Below, piece by piece: positions 24,501 through 36,085 of a DNA stretch of 64,000 nucleotides (the first letter of the stretch is position 1; the number at the start of each line of letters is the position of its first letter). Source of the DNA: Tetradesmus obliquus (Eukaryota; Chlorophyta; Chlorophyceae; Sphaeropleales; Scenedesmaceae); contig CP126191.1 of NCBI GenBank assembly GCA_030272155.1, positions 580,501 through 644,500 on the forward strand. Direction: 5' to 3'. A program made the translations under genes and the position numbers. The notes beneath the pieces are model-generated. The model saw nothing but the letters and a program-made list of their open reading frames with translations, was not told where the DNA came from and searched no databases.

Positions 24501-27500
24501 CGCCCTCCCCTAGCCTTGTATCATCGTCTGTCGTCATCGCCACCCTTAACGTTCGCTGTGTCAGAGACTGCCATCGTCATACCATGCCACTCTGTCACTA
24601 TTCAAATGCAATCTTATCGCCCGCAGAACGGCGAGATCATCAAGCGCTGGGTGAATGAGGTCACCGAGGCCGCGCAGAGCCGGCAGCCCATGGTGCAGTT
24701 CCACGCCGTGGCGCTGCCATCAACTAACATGTCATTTTGTCACTTGTTACAATGCAGAACGGCGAGATCATCAAGCGCTGGGTGAATGAGGTCACTGAGG
24801 CCGCGCAGAGCAGGCAGCCCATGGTGCAGTTCCACGCCGTGGCGCTGCTGCACGCGCTGCGCGCCAGCGACAGGCTGGCAGTGAGCAAGCTGGTCACGCA
24901 GCTGACGAGGGCGCAGGTGAAGAGCCCGCTGGCGCAGTGCCTGCTGGTGCGCTACGTGAGCCAGGTGAGGAGAGGCCCATGATCAGCAGCAGCAGTAGCG
25001 ACAGCAGCAGCAGTAGCAGCAGCCGTAGTGGCAGCAGCAGCAGCGGGCTCATCAGAGGTGCCTGCTGGTGCGCTACGTGAGCCAGGTGAGGAGAGGGTGC
25101 AGCAGGATGGGTGGTGAGGGATGTAGCAGCAGCATCAGCAGTGGCAGCAGCAGTGGTAGCAGCATCAGCAGCGGGCTGATTGGCGCAGTGCCTGCTGGTG
25201 CGCTACGTGAGCCAGGTGAGGAGAGGGTGCAGCAGGATGGGTGGTGAGGGATGTAGCAGCAGCATCAGCAGTGGCAGCAGCAGTGGTAGCAGCATCAGCA
25301 GCGGGCTGATTGGCGCAGTGCCTGCTGGTGCGCTACGTGAGCCAGGTGAGGAGAGGGTGCAGCAGGATGGGTGGTGAGGGATGTAGCAGCAGCATCAGCA
25401 GTGGCAGCAGCAGTGGTAGCAGCATCAGCAGCGGGCTGATTGGCGCAGTGCCTGCTGGTGCGCTACGTGAGCCAGGTGAGGAGAGGGTGCAGCAGGATGG
25501 GTGGTGAGGGATGTAGCAGCAGCATCAGCAGTGGCAGCAGCAGTGGTAGCAGCATCAGCAGCGGGCTGATTGGCGCAGTGCCTGCTGGTGCGCTACGTGA
25601 GCCAGGTGAGGAGGCGAGGGTGGTGGCCAGCAGGAGCAACAGGAGCCGCAGCAGCAGCAGCAGCAGTGAAAGGCTCATCAGAGGTGCCTGTTGGGGCGCT
25701 GCGTGAGCAAGGCAAGGGGTGCGTTGCAGGAAGAGGCGTGCAGCAGCAGCAGCAGCAGCAGCAGGCGGCGCAGCAGAAGACCAATAGCAGCAGCAGTCGC
25801 AGCGGCAACGGCAGGCGCATCAGCAGTGGTCTGACACTGAAGCACGTGGGCCGCAGCTGCTGTGATTGAGTTGGGCATGAGAAGGGTGCAGCTGCGGCAG
25901 CCAAGGCTTGCGCTAAACTCGCGCAAGTTTGGTGGGCGGTAGTCTGGGGGGTGCGCTAGCTGCAGGCCTGCGCGTAATGTTTGCACATCAGCAGCACCAG
26001 CAGCAGCAGCAGCTCATGGACAGCAGCAGTGCTGATGACGCCGCACCCCTTTTTGTGTGTGCTGCTACAACCTGCAGGTGATTGCTGACAGCCAGCCGGG
26101 CCCTGGGGGTGAGTCGCGGCCCTTCTACGACTACCTTGAGGGATGCCTGCGGCACAAGTCGGAGTCGGTCATATTCGAGGTGGGTGGGGGCCTTGCCACC
26201 AGGGTGGAGGGTTTTTGACTGGCTCTGCTGCGGTTGTGGTTTTGTCCTTCTTATCTGAGGTTAGGGCTGTGGCGCGGATGTTGTGCTGAAGTGCCTTTGC
26301 TCTGGTCCTTCGCGCTTTTTATGCGCTGCAGAGCAGAATATGGCTGGGCTAATTTGATTGAGCCAGCTGCACAGCGCGGTGAATGCGACTATGCCACGCA
26401 GCAAATGTTGCCGTTTCTGTTGCGCCTGTGCTGCTCTCCTGCAGGCCGCGCGCGCCATCTGCAACCTGCGCAGCAACAGCCGCCGTGGCATGCAATAGCA
26501 GTGTCCTTGACACTTGTGTACTGCCTTGTTCTGCTGCAGGCTGCGCGCGCCATCTGCAACCTGCGGGATGTGACGGCGCGCGAGCTCACGCCGGCCATCA
26601 CGGTGCTGCAGCTCTTCCTCAGCAGCAGCAAGCCCGTGCTGCGCTTTGCGGCGGTGCGCACACTCAACAAGGTGGGTGCGCGCAGCACGGCCGCATGTGC
26701 TTATTGGCTTGCTTATTCCTTTCAATGCATTGGCCATCCCCATTCAATTGTCTTTGCCTAGAGCAAGCCCGTGCTGCGCTTCGCGGCGGTGCGCACACTC
26801 AACAAGGTGGGTGCACGCAGCACACATCAGGCCGCGTGTGTTGATTGGCAGGCTTACACGTCTCATCACATGGACCAACGTAGACAAGACAGCATACCTG
26901 CAGCCGCCTTGCACTTCCTCCTTGAAGCCCCACGTGTGTTGCTGCTTGTGCCTGTCTCGTAAAGGAGGCCATGAGCCACTCCATGGCGGTGACTTTCATC
27001 TTGCAATGAACCGCTTTTTGTTCTTGTTGCTGTCCCTGCTTCGCTTTCCGTCTGTTGCATCGCTGCTGTCCCAGGTGGCCATGAGCCACCCAATGGCGGC
27101 GACCAACTGCAACATTAGCCTCATATTGAACCACCCTTTGTGTGTGTTGCTGTCCCTGCATTGCTTGCTGTCTGCTTTTGCCAGGTGGCCATGAGCCACC
27201 CCATGGCGGTCACCAACTGCAACATCGACATGGAGTCGCTCATCAGCGACCAGAACCGCAGCATCGCCACGCTCGCCATCACCACGCTGCTCAAGACAGG
27301 TGCGGCATGTGCCAGGGTGACTGCGCATTGATCTGTACTGCAACTCTGTCGTGTGCACACGCTGGCCACCACCACGCTGCTCAAGACAGGTGCGTGGCAT
27401 GATGTCATTTGCATGGCACGCTGCACATATACAAGCTGCTTTAGCAGTGGTATATTTTCAAATGCCAAAGTGCTGGCTATCACCCCGCTGTTCAAGACAG

Positions 27501-30500
27501 GTGCGGATGGGCACGCGCAATTGCGGCGTTGCTTGTGTTTGCTCTTTGTTTTGCATCCCTGCAGGCAGCGGGGGCAGCGTGGACGAGCTGCTGCAGCAGA
27601 CCAGCTGCACTGTGACGGCACTGCAAGCTTGTTAGAAGACCTAGACCTGCTCTGCGGCCACACTATTCGACCGTGACCAACTCAATATTTGGTTGATTTC
27701 TTGCACCCCACAGGCAGCGAGGGCAGCGTGGACAAGCTGCTGAAGCAGACCAGCCGCACTGCAACCCAAACATGCTTTCCCGACACACTCTGTGACTGTG
27801 ACAAAACTTGATCTTGATTGTCTCTGCGCTCGCAGGCAGCGAGGGCAGCGTGGACAAGCTGCTGAAGCAGATCGGCGGCTTCATGAGCGACATCGGCGAC
27901 GACTTCAAGGTGGTGGTGGTGGGCGCCATCCGCAGCCTGGCGCTCAAGTTCCCGGCCAAGCAGCGTGCACTGATGGGCTTCCTGGCCAGCGTGCTGCGGG
28001 AGGAAGGGGGCTTTGAGTACAAGAAAGCAATTGTGCAGGCCATCCTGGAGCTGATCCAGGTGCGATTTGAAGGAGCTTGTGTGCTTTATGTCGCTGTTTT
28101 GTTTAGTTATTGGTGTGGCCCATTGTCGGGGCGGTCCTGGCACTGATTCAGATGTGCTGCAGGTTTGGTTTATTCCGGGGCCTGTGGTGCTTTGTGTGTT
28201 GGGTGCTTGCGATGTGCCAGCGCTGATGGGCTTCCTGGCCAGCGTGCTGCGGGAGGAAGGCGGCTTTGAGTACAAGAAGGCGATCGTGCAGGCCATCCTG
28301 GAGCTGATCCAGGTGCAGAAAGGCGGCTGGTTGATTGTTTGTGTGTGCTGTCTCAAAGAAGAGCCAATTCTGGTGATGTTCGGCTGGTTTGTGTTACACA
28401 TATATCACTCATCTAGGCGCGCGCTTGTGTCTTGCGCGTGTACTGTGTTGCAATCTGTGTTTGTGTCAGCGCTGATGGTCTTCCTGGCTAGCGTGGTGCT
28501 GGACGAGGGCCATCGTGCAGGCCATCGTGCAGGCCATCCTGGAGCTGATCCAGGGTGTGCCCTGGGTGCACCTTGAACTGCTTGGGCCAGGCCAACTGAG
28601 CCAGTTCGCGGATGCGCTGACAACACATCAAAAGCCACTGACTCTGCTGCTGCCGCTGCCGCTGCCCTTTGCATGTTTACTCTGGACTGTGCAGGAGATC
28701 CCTGACGCGCGCGAGGCTGGACTGGGCCACCTGTGCGAGTTCATTGAGGACTGCGAGTTCACCTTCCTCAGCGTGCAGGTGCTGGCGCTGCTGGGGCGCG
28801 AGGGGCCCACCACCAAGGAGCCCGCGCGGTGAGTGCCTTGACAGTCATGTTGTGTGCAGCAATGTGATGAGCAGCAGCAGCAGTGTGTCAGCACCTGCTG
28901 GGGCGAGAGGGGCCCACCACCAAGGAGCCCGCGCGGTGAGCGTGCAGTCACAATAAAAAAACAGCAGCAGCAGCAGCAGCAGCAGTGTGCGTGCTGTTGC
29001 TGGGTCGCAATTGGCCCACCACCAAGGAGCCCGCGCGGTGAGTGCTGGTGCCTGAACCTGCCTGAACCCTGTGGCAGCAGCAGCGGCAGCAGCAGTAGCA
29101 AGTTTGGGGTGTGGGTCGCAAGGGGCCCGCTACCAAGAGCCAGCACGGGGAGTGTTCAGGCCTGACAGCTCAACCCTGCGGCAGCAGCGGCAGCAGCAGC
29201 AGTGGATTGGGGAGCAGCAGCTGTGTATGAGAGCCTGCAGCGGCTGCCTCCGCTACATCTGCAATTACATCATCCTGGAAAACATCTCTCAACAATTTGC
29301 ATTTACACCCCCTGACCGCAGCTACATCCACTACATGTACGCCCGCATTATCGTTTCAGGTTTCCATCAACTTGCACTGATAATATATTTGCTTTGTTTG
29401 CGTCCCTTAACGCGCAGCTACATCCGCTACATCTACAACCGCATCATCCTGGAGAACGCCACCGTGCGCGCCGCAGCTGTGTCCGCACTGGCCAGCTTTG
29501 GCGCGCGCGTGCCGGAGCTCACGGCGCGTGTGGTGGTGCTGCTCAAGCGCGCGCTGTACGACAACGATGATGAGGTGCGATGTCTTGTCTGATTGGTGTG
29601 CTGGCTGTGTCGTGCTGTTGGGATGCGGGTGGTTGCCCAGGCGCGCAGTGCCATGCATGTGGCTCGGTGTCCAGGCAATCCAACCCCCTTGCAGGCATGT
29701 TCAGATGCTGATCAAGCTGTGCACATGCTCACTCCCTGCGCGTCTCCTTTGCGCACAGGTGCGCGACCGTGCCACGCTGCACCTCACGCAGCTGGGTGGT
29801 GCTGCGGGCGGCCCTGAGGCCATCTGCCCCAGCCTGCAGCTCAACCTGGCGGCCATGGAGGGGGCGCTGGCTGCTTACTTGGCAAGCGACGACACGCAGC
29901 AGCCCTTCGACGTGGTGGGTGGCTGCTTTCAAGTTATGTTGCATCGATGCACATAGCTTGTATTGCATACTTTGGCTGGATTCAATTAGAGGTTGTAGTG
30001 GCAATATAAGGGGCGCTGGCTGCTTACCTGGCATCCGATGACACGCAGCAGCCCTTCGACGTGGTGGGTGCTGCATCTTGGCTGGGCAGCTGCTTACTGT
30101 TTACATCGGTTGCAAATGAGTTGATCGCTGGCAGCAGAGCAACAGCCTTGTGCGTGTGCAGCAGCTTCAGCAGGTCTCATTGCGTCACATACAGCAGCAC
30201 TGCTGTCAAAAGTTCGCATGTTTTTCAGTCTGCATGTATACAAGCTTCTGTGGCCCTGACAATTCTATCCTGTGCCAACACCATCCCCCACTGCAGTCCG
30301 CCGTGCCCAAGGCAGCACCAGAGGCAAAGCTCCCCAAGCCGCAGGGCGGCCTCATGGCAGCAGCAGCAGCAGGCGGCACAGCAGCAGCAGCGGGCGGCGC
30401 GGCAGCTGGCGGCGCCGCGGCAGCAGGTTCTGCTGGCGGCGCTGGTGCTGCTGCTGGCTACAGCTCGCAGTATGAGGCGATCATTAAGGCCCGGCCAGAG

Positions 30501-33372
30501 TTTGCGTCGCTGGGGCCACTGTTTAAGAGCTGCGCGCCTGTGCGGTGCGTGGGTGGAGCATGTTTGTTGTGTGGGGTGGGATGAGGAGCTGCTGTGGCAC
30601 GGATTACCCGTTGCAACAATGGCGCTGGCAGCTGTGTGCTTTTGCTGTAGGGCTCTTTGGTGTGCCTGTCTAATTGTGTGAGTGAACTTGCAGTAACTGA
30701 GCACTTGCACGCTCAACAAAACCTGCAACCGCAGGCTGACCGAGGAGGACACTGAGTACGCCATCCACGCGGTGAAGCACGTGTTTGCGGAGCACCTGGT
30801 GCTGCAGTTTGACTGCACCAACACCATCGCGGAGCAGCGCCTGGAGGACGTCAGCGTGATGCTGGACCTGGCCGAGGCGGTGAGCTGTGGAAACACATGA
30901 TAATGTTCTTTTTGGCGGCAGAGCTTTCACTTTGTGCAGAGCATCTGCCAGTGGGCGCGTGCGATGCTGCTTGTTTCGCGCCCTTCTATGCTGCAGCGAA
31001 TGCCCTGCTGCTGCTGTCACAAACTCGCCGCCGGCTGCTGACACTGCTGCTGCCGCCGTCGCCGCTGCTGCTTTCACCCCGCCACCTTGTTACATTGTTA
31101 CAATGTCATATGTTAAAGCCCGAGTTTGAAGCAGAGACAGTGCTGCCGCTGGCCAGCATGCCCCTCAACGAGGTGGGCCAGTGCTTCAGCGTGCTGCGGC
31201 GGCCGGCTGGCATTTCAGCCGGGAAGATGGGCTGTGTGCTCAAGTTCACGGTGAAGGAGATCGACCCCAGCACAGGGGAGGCGGAGGAAGAGGGCTATGA
31301 AGACGAATACCAGGTGCGAGCTGCAGTGGGAAGAGGGAGGAGAGAGGGCAGAGAGCATGCTGAAGTGTAGTGTAATGCGTATACCTAGCACATGACAAAA
31401 AGGATATCCAGGTGCACAGATCAGTCGGAGGGGGTGGGAAGTGCAAGTTCCGAGCGCTTTTGCTGCAGGTATGGCAGCTGCCGTGCACATCCGTTGTGCA
31501 TGAATGCAGGCTTGATTCATTGGGACACATGTCTTGTGTATGCGGTGGAGGCGTATTGCACCTTACGTACCTGGTACAGGTGCATTCCTGATGTGTTACT
31601 CATTTTGAGCACTGTTCTGCTGCTGCCCCATGCCACTGGACTCTGTGCACGTGCGTAGTTGTCTCTGCACACCGTGTTGGCCCCTCTTCTTCTTATGACC
31701 CTGTGCAGTTGGGGGACGTGGAGGTGTCGGGCAGTGACTACATCCGGCCGCTGGGCCTGGGCAACTGCCAATGCACAACATCACCAAACATCTGACTCCT
31801 GTGCTCTGCCGACTCGCTGCTGCTGCTGCTGCTGCCGCCGCATTATCAGTTGGAGGATGTGGAGGTGTCGGGCAGCGACTACATCAGGCCGCTGAGCCTG
31901 GGCAACTTCCGGGGCGCCTGGGAGAGCCTGGACCCCGTCACTGAGAGGGAGGACGACTACAGCCTGGGGCCGCGCGAGGCGCTGCAGGTGCGTGAGAAAG
32001 AAGAGTGAGATAGTATGCGCGTGTCACACAGTGTGATCGTGAGAGTGAAAGTGTGAGAGGGAGGACGGCTACGGCTTGGGGCCACGCGCAGGTGCGTGAG
32101 AACAAAGAGTGAGATAGTCAGCGAGTGTCACACAGTGTGACAGTGAAAATGAAAGTGTGAGAGAGAGGACGGCTACGGCTTGAGGCCGCGCGAGGCTCTG
32201 CAGGTGCGGTCACACGGCATGAGGGTCACACTTGTGGGTTGTGTGGATGTGCGTGACAGTGAGAGTGGCGACTACGGGTTGGGGCCGCGCGAGGCGCTGC
32301 AGGTGGGTCTGATGTTCTCATGGCGGCTATCTCGTTCTGTGTTGCCGCGGTCATGCACTTTACATTCACTGCAGCAAGCACACTCAGCTGGCCACATTGG
32401 TTTCCTTACTTGCCGCTCGATAGTCCTTGGGTGGAACTTGCCTTGTCCTGCCCTGACCTGTCCATGTTGTCCAACTGCCCATCATGTCTCACTGCACCGC
32501 AGGACACGGTGGAGACTGTGATGGGCATCCTGGGCATGCCCTCTTTGCTGTGAAAGCGGCTGAGGAAGTTAAACAATCATTTGCTGCACCTTTGTTTGCC
32601 GCAGGACACGGTGGAGACTGTGATGGGCATCCTGGGCGTGCACCCCTTTGAGGACACTTCTGTCATGCAACCTCACAAGGAGACCTACATCGTGTACAAC
32701 TCTGTTGTCTGTTGTTGCCTGGCTGCAGGACACGGTGGAGACAGTCATGGGCAACCTGAGCATGCACCCCTTCTGCTCATGCCGTCCAACAGAATCTAAC
32801 CGTCATTCATTTCTTCACCGTTGCCTGCCTGCAGGACACTGTGGAGACTGTGATGGGCATCCTGGGCATGCACCCCTGCGAGGGCACGGAGGCGGTGCCG
32901 CCCAACGCGCGCAGCCACACGGTGCTGCTGGCCGGGCAGCTGCCGGGCGACGTGCGCGCACTGGTCAGGTGAGCGGCAGGGAGGGGTGACCAGGCTGTTG
33001 CCTGCTGCTGCTGCTGTTGCTGCTGTGATTGAGGGCAGAGAAGCTGCACTGTAAGTGTACGCCCTCAGTTGTGCAGTGTTAATCCGGACTTGTTTTTCTT
33101 GCTCAGCAGTTGTGCTGAGCTGGTTGAAGGTGGCAGCTCCAGTTGCGCAGCCCTGGCATGCACAGTTGTGTGTTGTTGTCTGCAACAGTCACCAACGGCT
33201 ACCACACAACACCAAGCGTCGAGTGACAAACCGTTGTTGCTGCTGCTGCTGCTGCTGCTGCAGGCTGTCATTCGGCATGGGTGCTGATGGCCAGGTGGCG
33301 ATGAAGGTGGTGTCGCGCGGTGACAGCGAGGAGGCCAGCGAGGCGGTGCACGCTGTCATCCAGGAGGCGTGA
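21600..33372 (+). CDS. COPG: Coatomer subunit gamma (COPI coat)
   Basis: Nineteen exons join in phase to 913 aa: 21600-21678, 21851-21948, 22073-22123, 22781-22953, 23522-23666, 24758-24964, 26078-26179, 26540-26671, 27185-27299, 27836-28059, 28695-28828, 29418-29574, 29759-29914, 30297-30544, 30735-30879, 31119-31313, 31850-31987, 32835-32968 and 33264-33372. Gamma-COP is an adaptor-like subunit of the COPI coat that acts in Golgi-to-ER and intra-Golgi transport. Family hallmarks are [52 protein letters not shown] and the [20 protein letters not shown] repeat region of the Adaptin_N solenoid (about 30-585). An Ala/Gly-rich hinge (about 590-650) follows. The appendage has [22 protein letters not shown] and THTVLLAG-like SHTVLLAG. 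Length is near the usual 870-890 aa; the excess is the hinge. Intron 3 uses a GC donor (aag|gcaagt). Introns are full of partial exon copies. Confidence 0.96.
22997..23365 (+). repeat. Four copies of COPG exon 4 3' end
   Basis: After the genuine exon 4 donor at 22953, intron 4 contains four partial copies of its last about 45 bases, the part encoding [15 protein letters not shown]. They lie at about 22997-23048, 23095-23148, 23212-23260 and 23309-23365. Three keep the tacag|gtgc donor and the first has lost one g at the junction. They are separated by CAG tracts. Confidence 0.85.
23734..24080 (+). repeat. Three copies of COPG exon 5 3' end
   Basis: Blocks at about 23734-23800, 23920-23975 and 24028-24080 repeat the end of exon 5 ([16 protein letters not shown] plus donor). 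The first is nearly identical, including gtgagttgattgaga of the intron. The third has a deletion in the GCTGCAC region. Triplet tracts lie between them. Confidence 0.85.
24627..24718 (+). repeat. Copy of COPG exon 6 5' start with acceptor
   Basis: The 91 bases after cgcag at 24627 match the start of exon 6 (24758 onward) except for two changes, both silent (ACC/ACT for Thr, CGG/AGG for Arg). The copy then breaks at gcgctgcc and runs into a frame without a donor, so use of this acceptor would give a truncated protein unless spliced further. Confidence 0.9.
25061..25618 (+). repeat. 130-bp tandem array carrying COPG exon 6 donor
   Basis: Blocks starting at 25061, 25191, 25321, 25451 and 25581 are spaced exactly 130 bp. 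Each begins with the last about 25 coding bases of exon 6 (LLVRYVSQ) and its donor ccag|gtgagg, followed by the same CAG-rich intronic filler. The first four units are near identical and the fifth diverges after the donor. With the genuine donor at 24964 this gives six equivalent donor sites. A weaker remnant follows near 25683. Confidence 0.92.
26443..27120 (+). repeat. Edge copies around COPG exons 8 and 9
   Basis: 26443-26482 copies the start of exon 8 (AARAICNLR) with a ctgcag acceptor. 26758-26812 copies the end of exon 8 ([15 protein letters not shown] plus gtgggtgc) with one silent change. About 26965-27000 and 27070-27118 copy the start of exon 9 (VAMSHPMA). Each lies on the side of the genuine exon expected for its type: start copies upstream, end copies downstream. 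Confidence 0.85.
27358..27775 (+). repeat. Edge copies between COPG exons 9 and 10
   Basis: Two copies of the end of exon 9 (ITTLLKTG plus donor) lie at about 27358-27400 and 27474-27510. Two copies of the start of exon 10 with acceptor ([12 protein letters not shown]) lie at about 27563-27620 and 27711-27770. Intron 9 is therefore largely built from pieces of its two flanking exons. Confidence 0.85.
28222..28560 (+). repeat. Two copies of COPG exon 10 3' end
   Basis: The block 28223-28312 matches the last 90 coding bases of exon 10 ([20 protein letters not shown] onward) with four differences, all silent (GGG/GGC, AAA/AAG, GCA/GCG, ATT/ATC), and keeps the donor. A second, degraded copy lies at about 28469-28555 and contains a short internal duplication (catcgtgcaggc). 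Confidence 0.9.
28893..29365 (+). repeat. Edge copies between COPG exons 11 and 12
   Basis: Three copies of the end of exon 11 (GPTTKEPAR plus gtgag donor) lie at about 28893-28940, 29010-29045 and 29115-29152. Two degraded copies of the start of exon 12 ([13 protein letters not shown]) lie at about 29250-29290 and 29317-29358. CAG tracts separate them. Confidence 0.82.
30008..30070 (+). repeat. Copy of COPG exon 13 3' end
   Basis: This block repeats the end of exon 13 ([18 protein letters not shown]) with its donor gtgggt, about 100 bases downstream of the genuine donor at 29914. Confidence 0.85.
31705..32305 (+). repeat. Edge copies around COPG exon 17
   Basis: 31705-31770 copies the start of exon 17 ([11 protein letters not shown]) upstream of it. 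Three copies of its end ([11 protein letters not shown] plus donor gtgcgt/gtgcgg/gtgggt) lie downstream at about 32052-32098, 32159-32206 and 32262-32306. Confidence 0.85.
32501..32770 (+). repeat. Three copies of COPG exon 18 5' start
   Basis: Blocks at about 32501-32542, 32603-32665 and 32727-32772 each start at a cag acceptor followed by the exon 18 beginning ([14 protein letters not shown]). Differences from the genuine exon at 32835 are largely at third codon positions over the first half and then diverge. Confidence 0.87.
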
Positions 33373-33442
33373 CGACGCTGCAACACAGCATAATCCAGGA
33401 GGCTTGATGACACAGCAGCAAAGCATAATCCAGGAGGCGTGA
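33359..33442 (+). repeat. Stop-codon region of COPG triplicated
   Basis: The final codons and stop (atccaggaggcgtga at 33358-33372) recur at about 33389-33404 (with cttga) and 33425-33441. The exon-edge copying therefore also affects the end of a terminal exon, here inside the 3' untranslated region. Confidence 0.8.
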
Positions 33443-35640
33443 TAACAGCAGGTGGTGACAGCTCCGGTGCTGCAGCTGCGTGAAGTTGTCGTTATGGTGC
33501 CGTGCACTGCTGCACCAGCACGGCGATAGCGGACACACGGCACCACTAGCGCAGCAGTGCTACAGCCGTCATAGCACAGCTGCAGCATGCGCCGATGCTG
33601 CAGGGCTATGGATCTGCTTGTTGTAGCAGCAGCAGAAATTTGGGCAATCGTGAACCTTGCTTCTTATCGTATCGCATACAGGAGCGCTGGGAACATATGG
33701 TCCATCTTTATCTCCTTCTCTTGTGTTTGTGTGTGCAGCATTGTTGGTATGCGGTCGAGCGCAGCACACTACCTGCTGGTGCACTGCAGTAGGTGTGCGT
33801 GTCCCCTACAGTCCAAGCATACGCAGTGCTTTGACAGCTGAGTTAATAATGCTGTTGCAGACAGGTGCTGCAGCAGCTGCAGAGGCTTCACATGTGTCAT
33901 TGCTGTCACCAGGGCTGTAGCTGCAACTGCAGCTCTACTGCATGTTGGTCTTTGCTCCAGGCCTGCGTGGATCAACATAATGATGTGTGTGCACAGCACT
34001 CAGCTGCTGCTGGCATGTCAGCGCGGCGTGTTGCAACTTAGGTGCACCACGTGGCTTTGCATTCAGTGGCTCTTAGATCCGCAGTGCTGTGTCTGGCATA
34101 AGCTCGCAGCCACCAGCATAGCCCACGAAGCAAGCTGTGTCGTTGCGTGCTTTGTGTTGTAGCGCTCTCAGCTGCTTGCTACATGCTCATCATGCGTTGG
34201 TCCCTGGAAGGCCGTGGAAGCATTCATCCAAGCTTGGTGCACTTTTGTAGCATACAAGATCTGAATGGGTGTCTTGCTGCAGTTCACCGGATCCGGAGTG
34301 CTTGTCAGTCAGAGCCCAGCGCTGCATGTTTGTGTCTTGTGTAGGGGGCAGCATGTGCTGCATGGGACTTGTGCATCGCGGTAACTGAACGATCTGCTGC
34401 AGCATGAGCAGCTGCTCAGCGTGATAAGGGTTACTAGTAACTACTGCACCTTCACCACAACATTGCTCCGCCACCCAGCACAATCAACACACCCATTAAA
34501 GTCGATTCGACTTTTGACATTTGACACTTGAAATGCAGCTCAGCTTCCCAGCACAGGCAGTCTAACACTGACAAGGGTTGTACCTTGATTCAATAACAGC
34601 CGTACGCAGTTGACGCCACTGACATACCATGCAGCATGCTGAAGCACAGGAGGTTACCAAGAGCAACCAGATGAACAACCACGCGCCTTTATGACAGTCC
34701 ACCACCTGTGAGGGTACAGTACCACCACAGCGTGATGCGAAACGATATTGTGAACAGGTCTTCCTGTCCACACGCCACCCATAACATGTACTGCACAAGT
34801 GATGGCAGCTGTACTGTGAGCACAGCACAGGCGAACAGTCCTGCTTCCAGTAGGGGGCAAGGCTGGTGGCGGCGTTGCCACGGCCCGGCTGTTGACGTGG
34901 AGGTGATGTGGGTTGGCTAGATGCCCTGCCTCCCACGCCTGCAGCTGCTACCTGGCAGAGGCTGGGGTAGCACCCTTGTTGATGTGGCGGCAGCCGCAGC
35001 ATCGTGATCAAGGTGGCTGTGTGACCCCTGCAGCAAACAGCATTGCAGCATGCCGGGTCATGTCAGAACCTTTGGATGAGGCTGCCTGTTGGCACCAGCG
35101 TCTGAGCAGTACACAGCATGATTGTCACACCAAGGTCAGACGTACAAAACTATGGGTTGGATGTGGCTTGGCTTCAGCACAGATTTCTTCTGAGGGCTAC
35201 CGGGCAACGTACAAAGCTGCTGCTGTATATACTGCTGCACATATGCAACTGACAAAACTGCAGCAGGGTTCCGTTATCGCCAGCTGATGAAGTGCACGTG
35301 TGCCATGCAGCCATTCCTGCAACACTCCGAAATCTTTTCTGTTGGTGCTGCTCACATTCTCATTACATACGCTGCTGACTGCTGCACGGCAACGTACAGC
35401 AAGCACTGTTACACATGTTTACCCGCTGAAGCGAGGGTCCCGGCCAGCCAGCCTGCTGCCATCACTCACCTCTGCCGACATCAGCTCGTGCTGTTGAGGG
35501 CCAGCCTGCATCATGATGTCACAGAATGCACGTACAGTGGATGCTCCTGGCGTGTGTCAGCCCAGTTGTGGGTGCTGCTCAGTGCAGTACAAAAAGAAGC
35601 ATGGTTGCCTTACACTGACGAGTGCACTCATGAGCTGATC
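33443..35640. other. Intergenic between convergent genes
   Basis: This lies between the 3' end of coatomer gamma (+) and the 3' side of the PILS gene (-). I see no gene: frames such as 34913-35287 (+) and 34562-35011 (-) have no domain and no splice support. The right end grades into repeated fragments of the last PILS exon. Confidence 0.5.
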
Positions 35641-36050
35641 AGCTGGCCAGCTGGCCGCTCTGCAGCAGCTGCGAGCAGAGTGCCATGAAGCCAACAGCGT
35701 TGCCAGGGAGGCCAGATGCTGCACAGTTAACAGAGTGCCACGTGCCCTTGAGCGGCGAGGCAGGCGAGTCCGGCAGCCCGCCACCCTGCAGCAGCTGCAG
35801 GTATAGTGTACACTGCGCGCTGTAGAGAGCCATGCTGCGCTCAGCCTGCCAGCTGGCCGCTCTGCAGCAGCTGCAGGTGCAGTGCCATGAAGGCAGGCAG
35901 TGTCGCCAGGGAGGCCAGGTATTGCATCACACTCGGAGAGCCAGGTGTGCTCAACGCTGCATCTGCGCGCTAGCCCGCCAGCTGGCCTGCTGCAGCAGCT
36001 GCAGGTAGAGTGCCATGAAGGCAGGCAGCGCCAGCAGCAAAGCTATGTGC
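35640..36050 (-). repeat. Degenerate copies of the last PILS exon
   Basis: Downstream of the PILS stop (minus strand), three to four partial copies of the exon encoding SLATLPAFMALYLQLLQSGQ recur at about 35640-35720, 35780-35835, 35845-35915 and 35975-36030. Each is recognisable by the ctgcagcagctgcaggta and agtgccatgaaggcaggcag elements. They are outside the coding region and probably in the 3' flank. Confidence 0.75.
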
Positions 36051-36085
36051 TGCACAATAGCCTGCGCTCCCAGCGCTGCAGCAGG

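Noticed and set aside
25061..25618. Regular 130-bp repeats as a CRISPR array
   Set aside because: Units are identical along their whole length, without unique spacers, and consist of exon end plus triplet filler in a eukaryotic intron.
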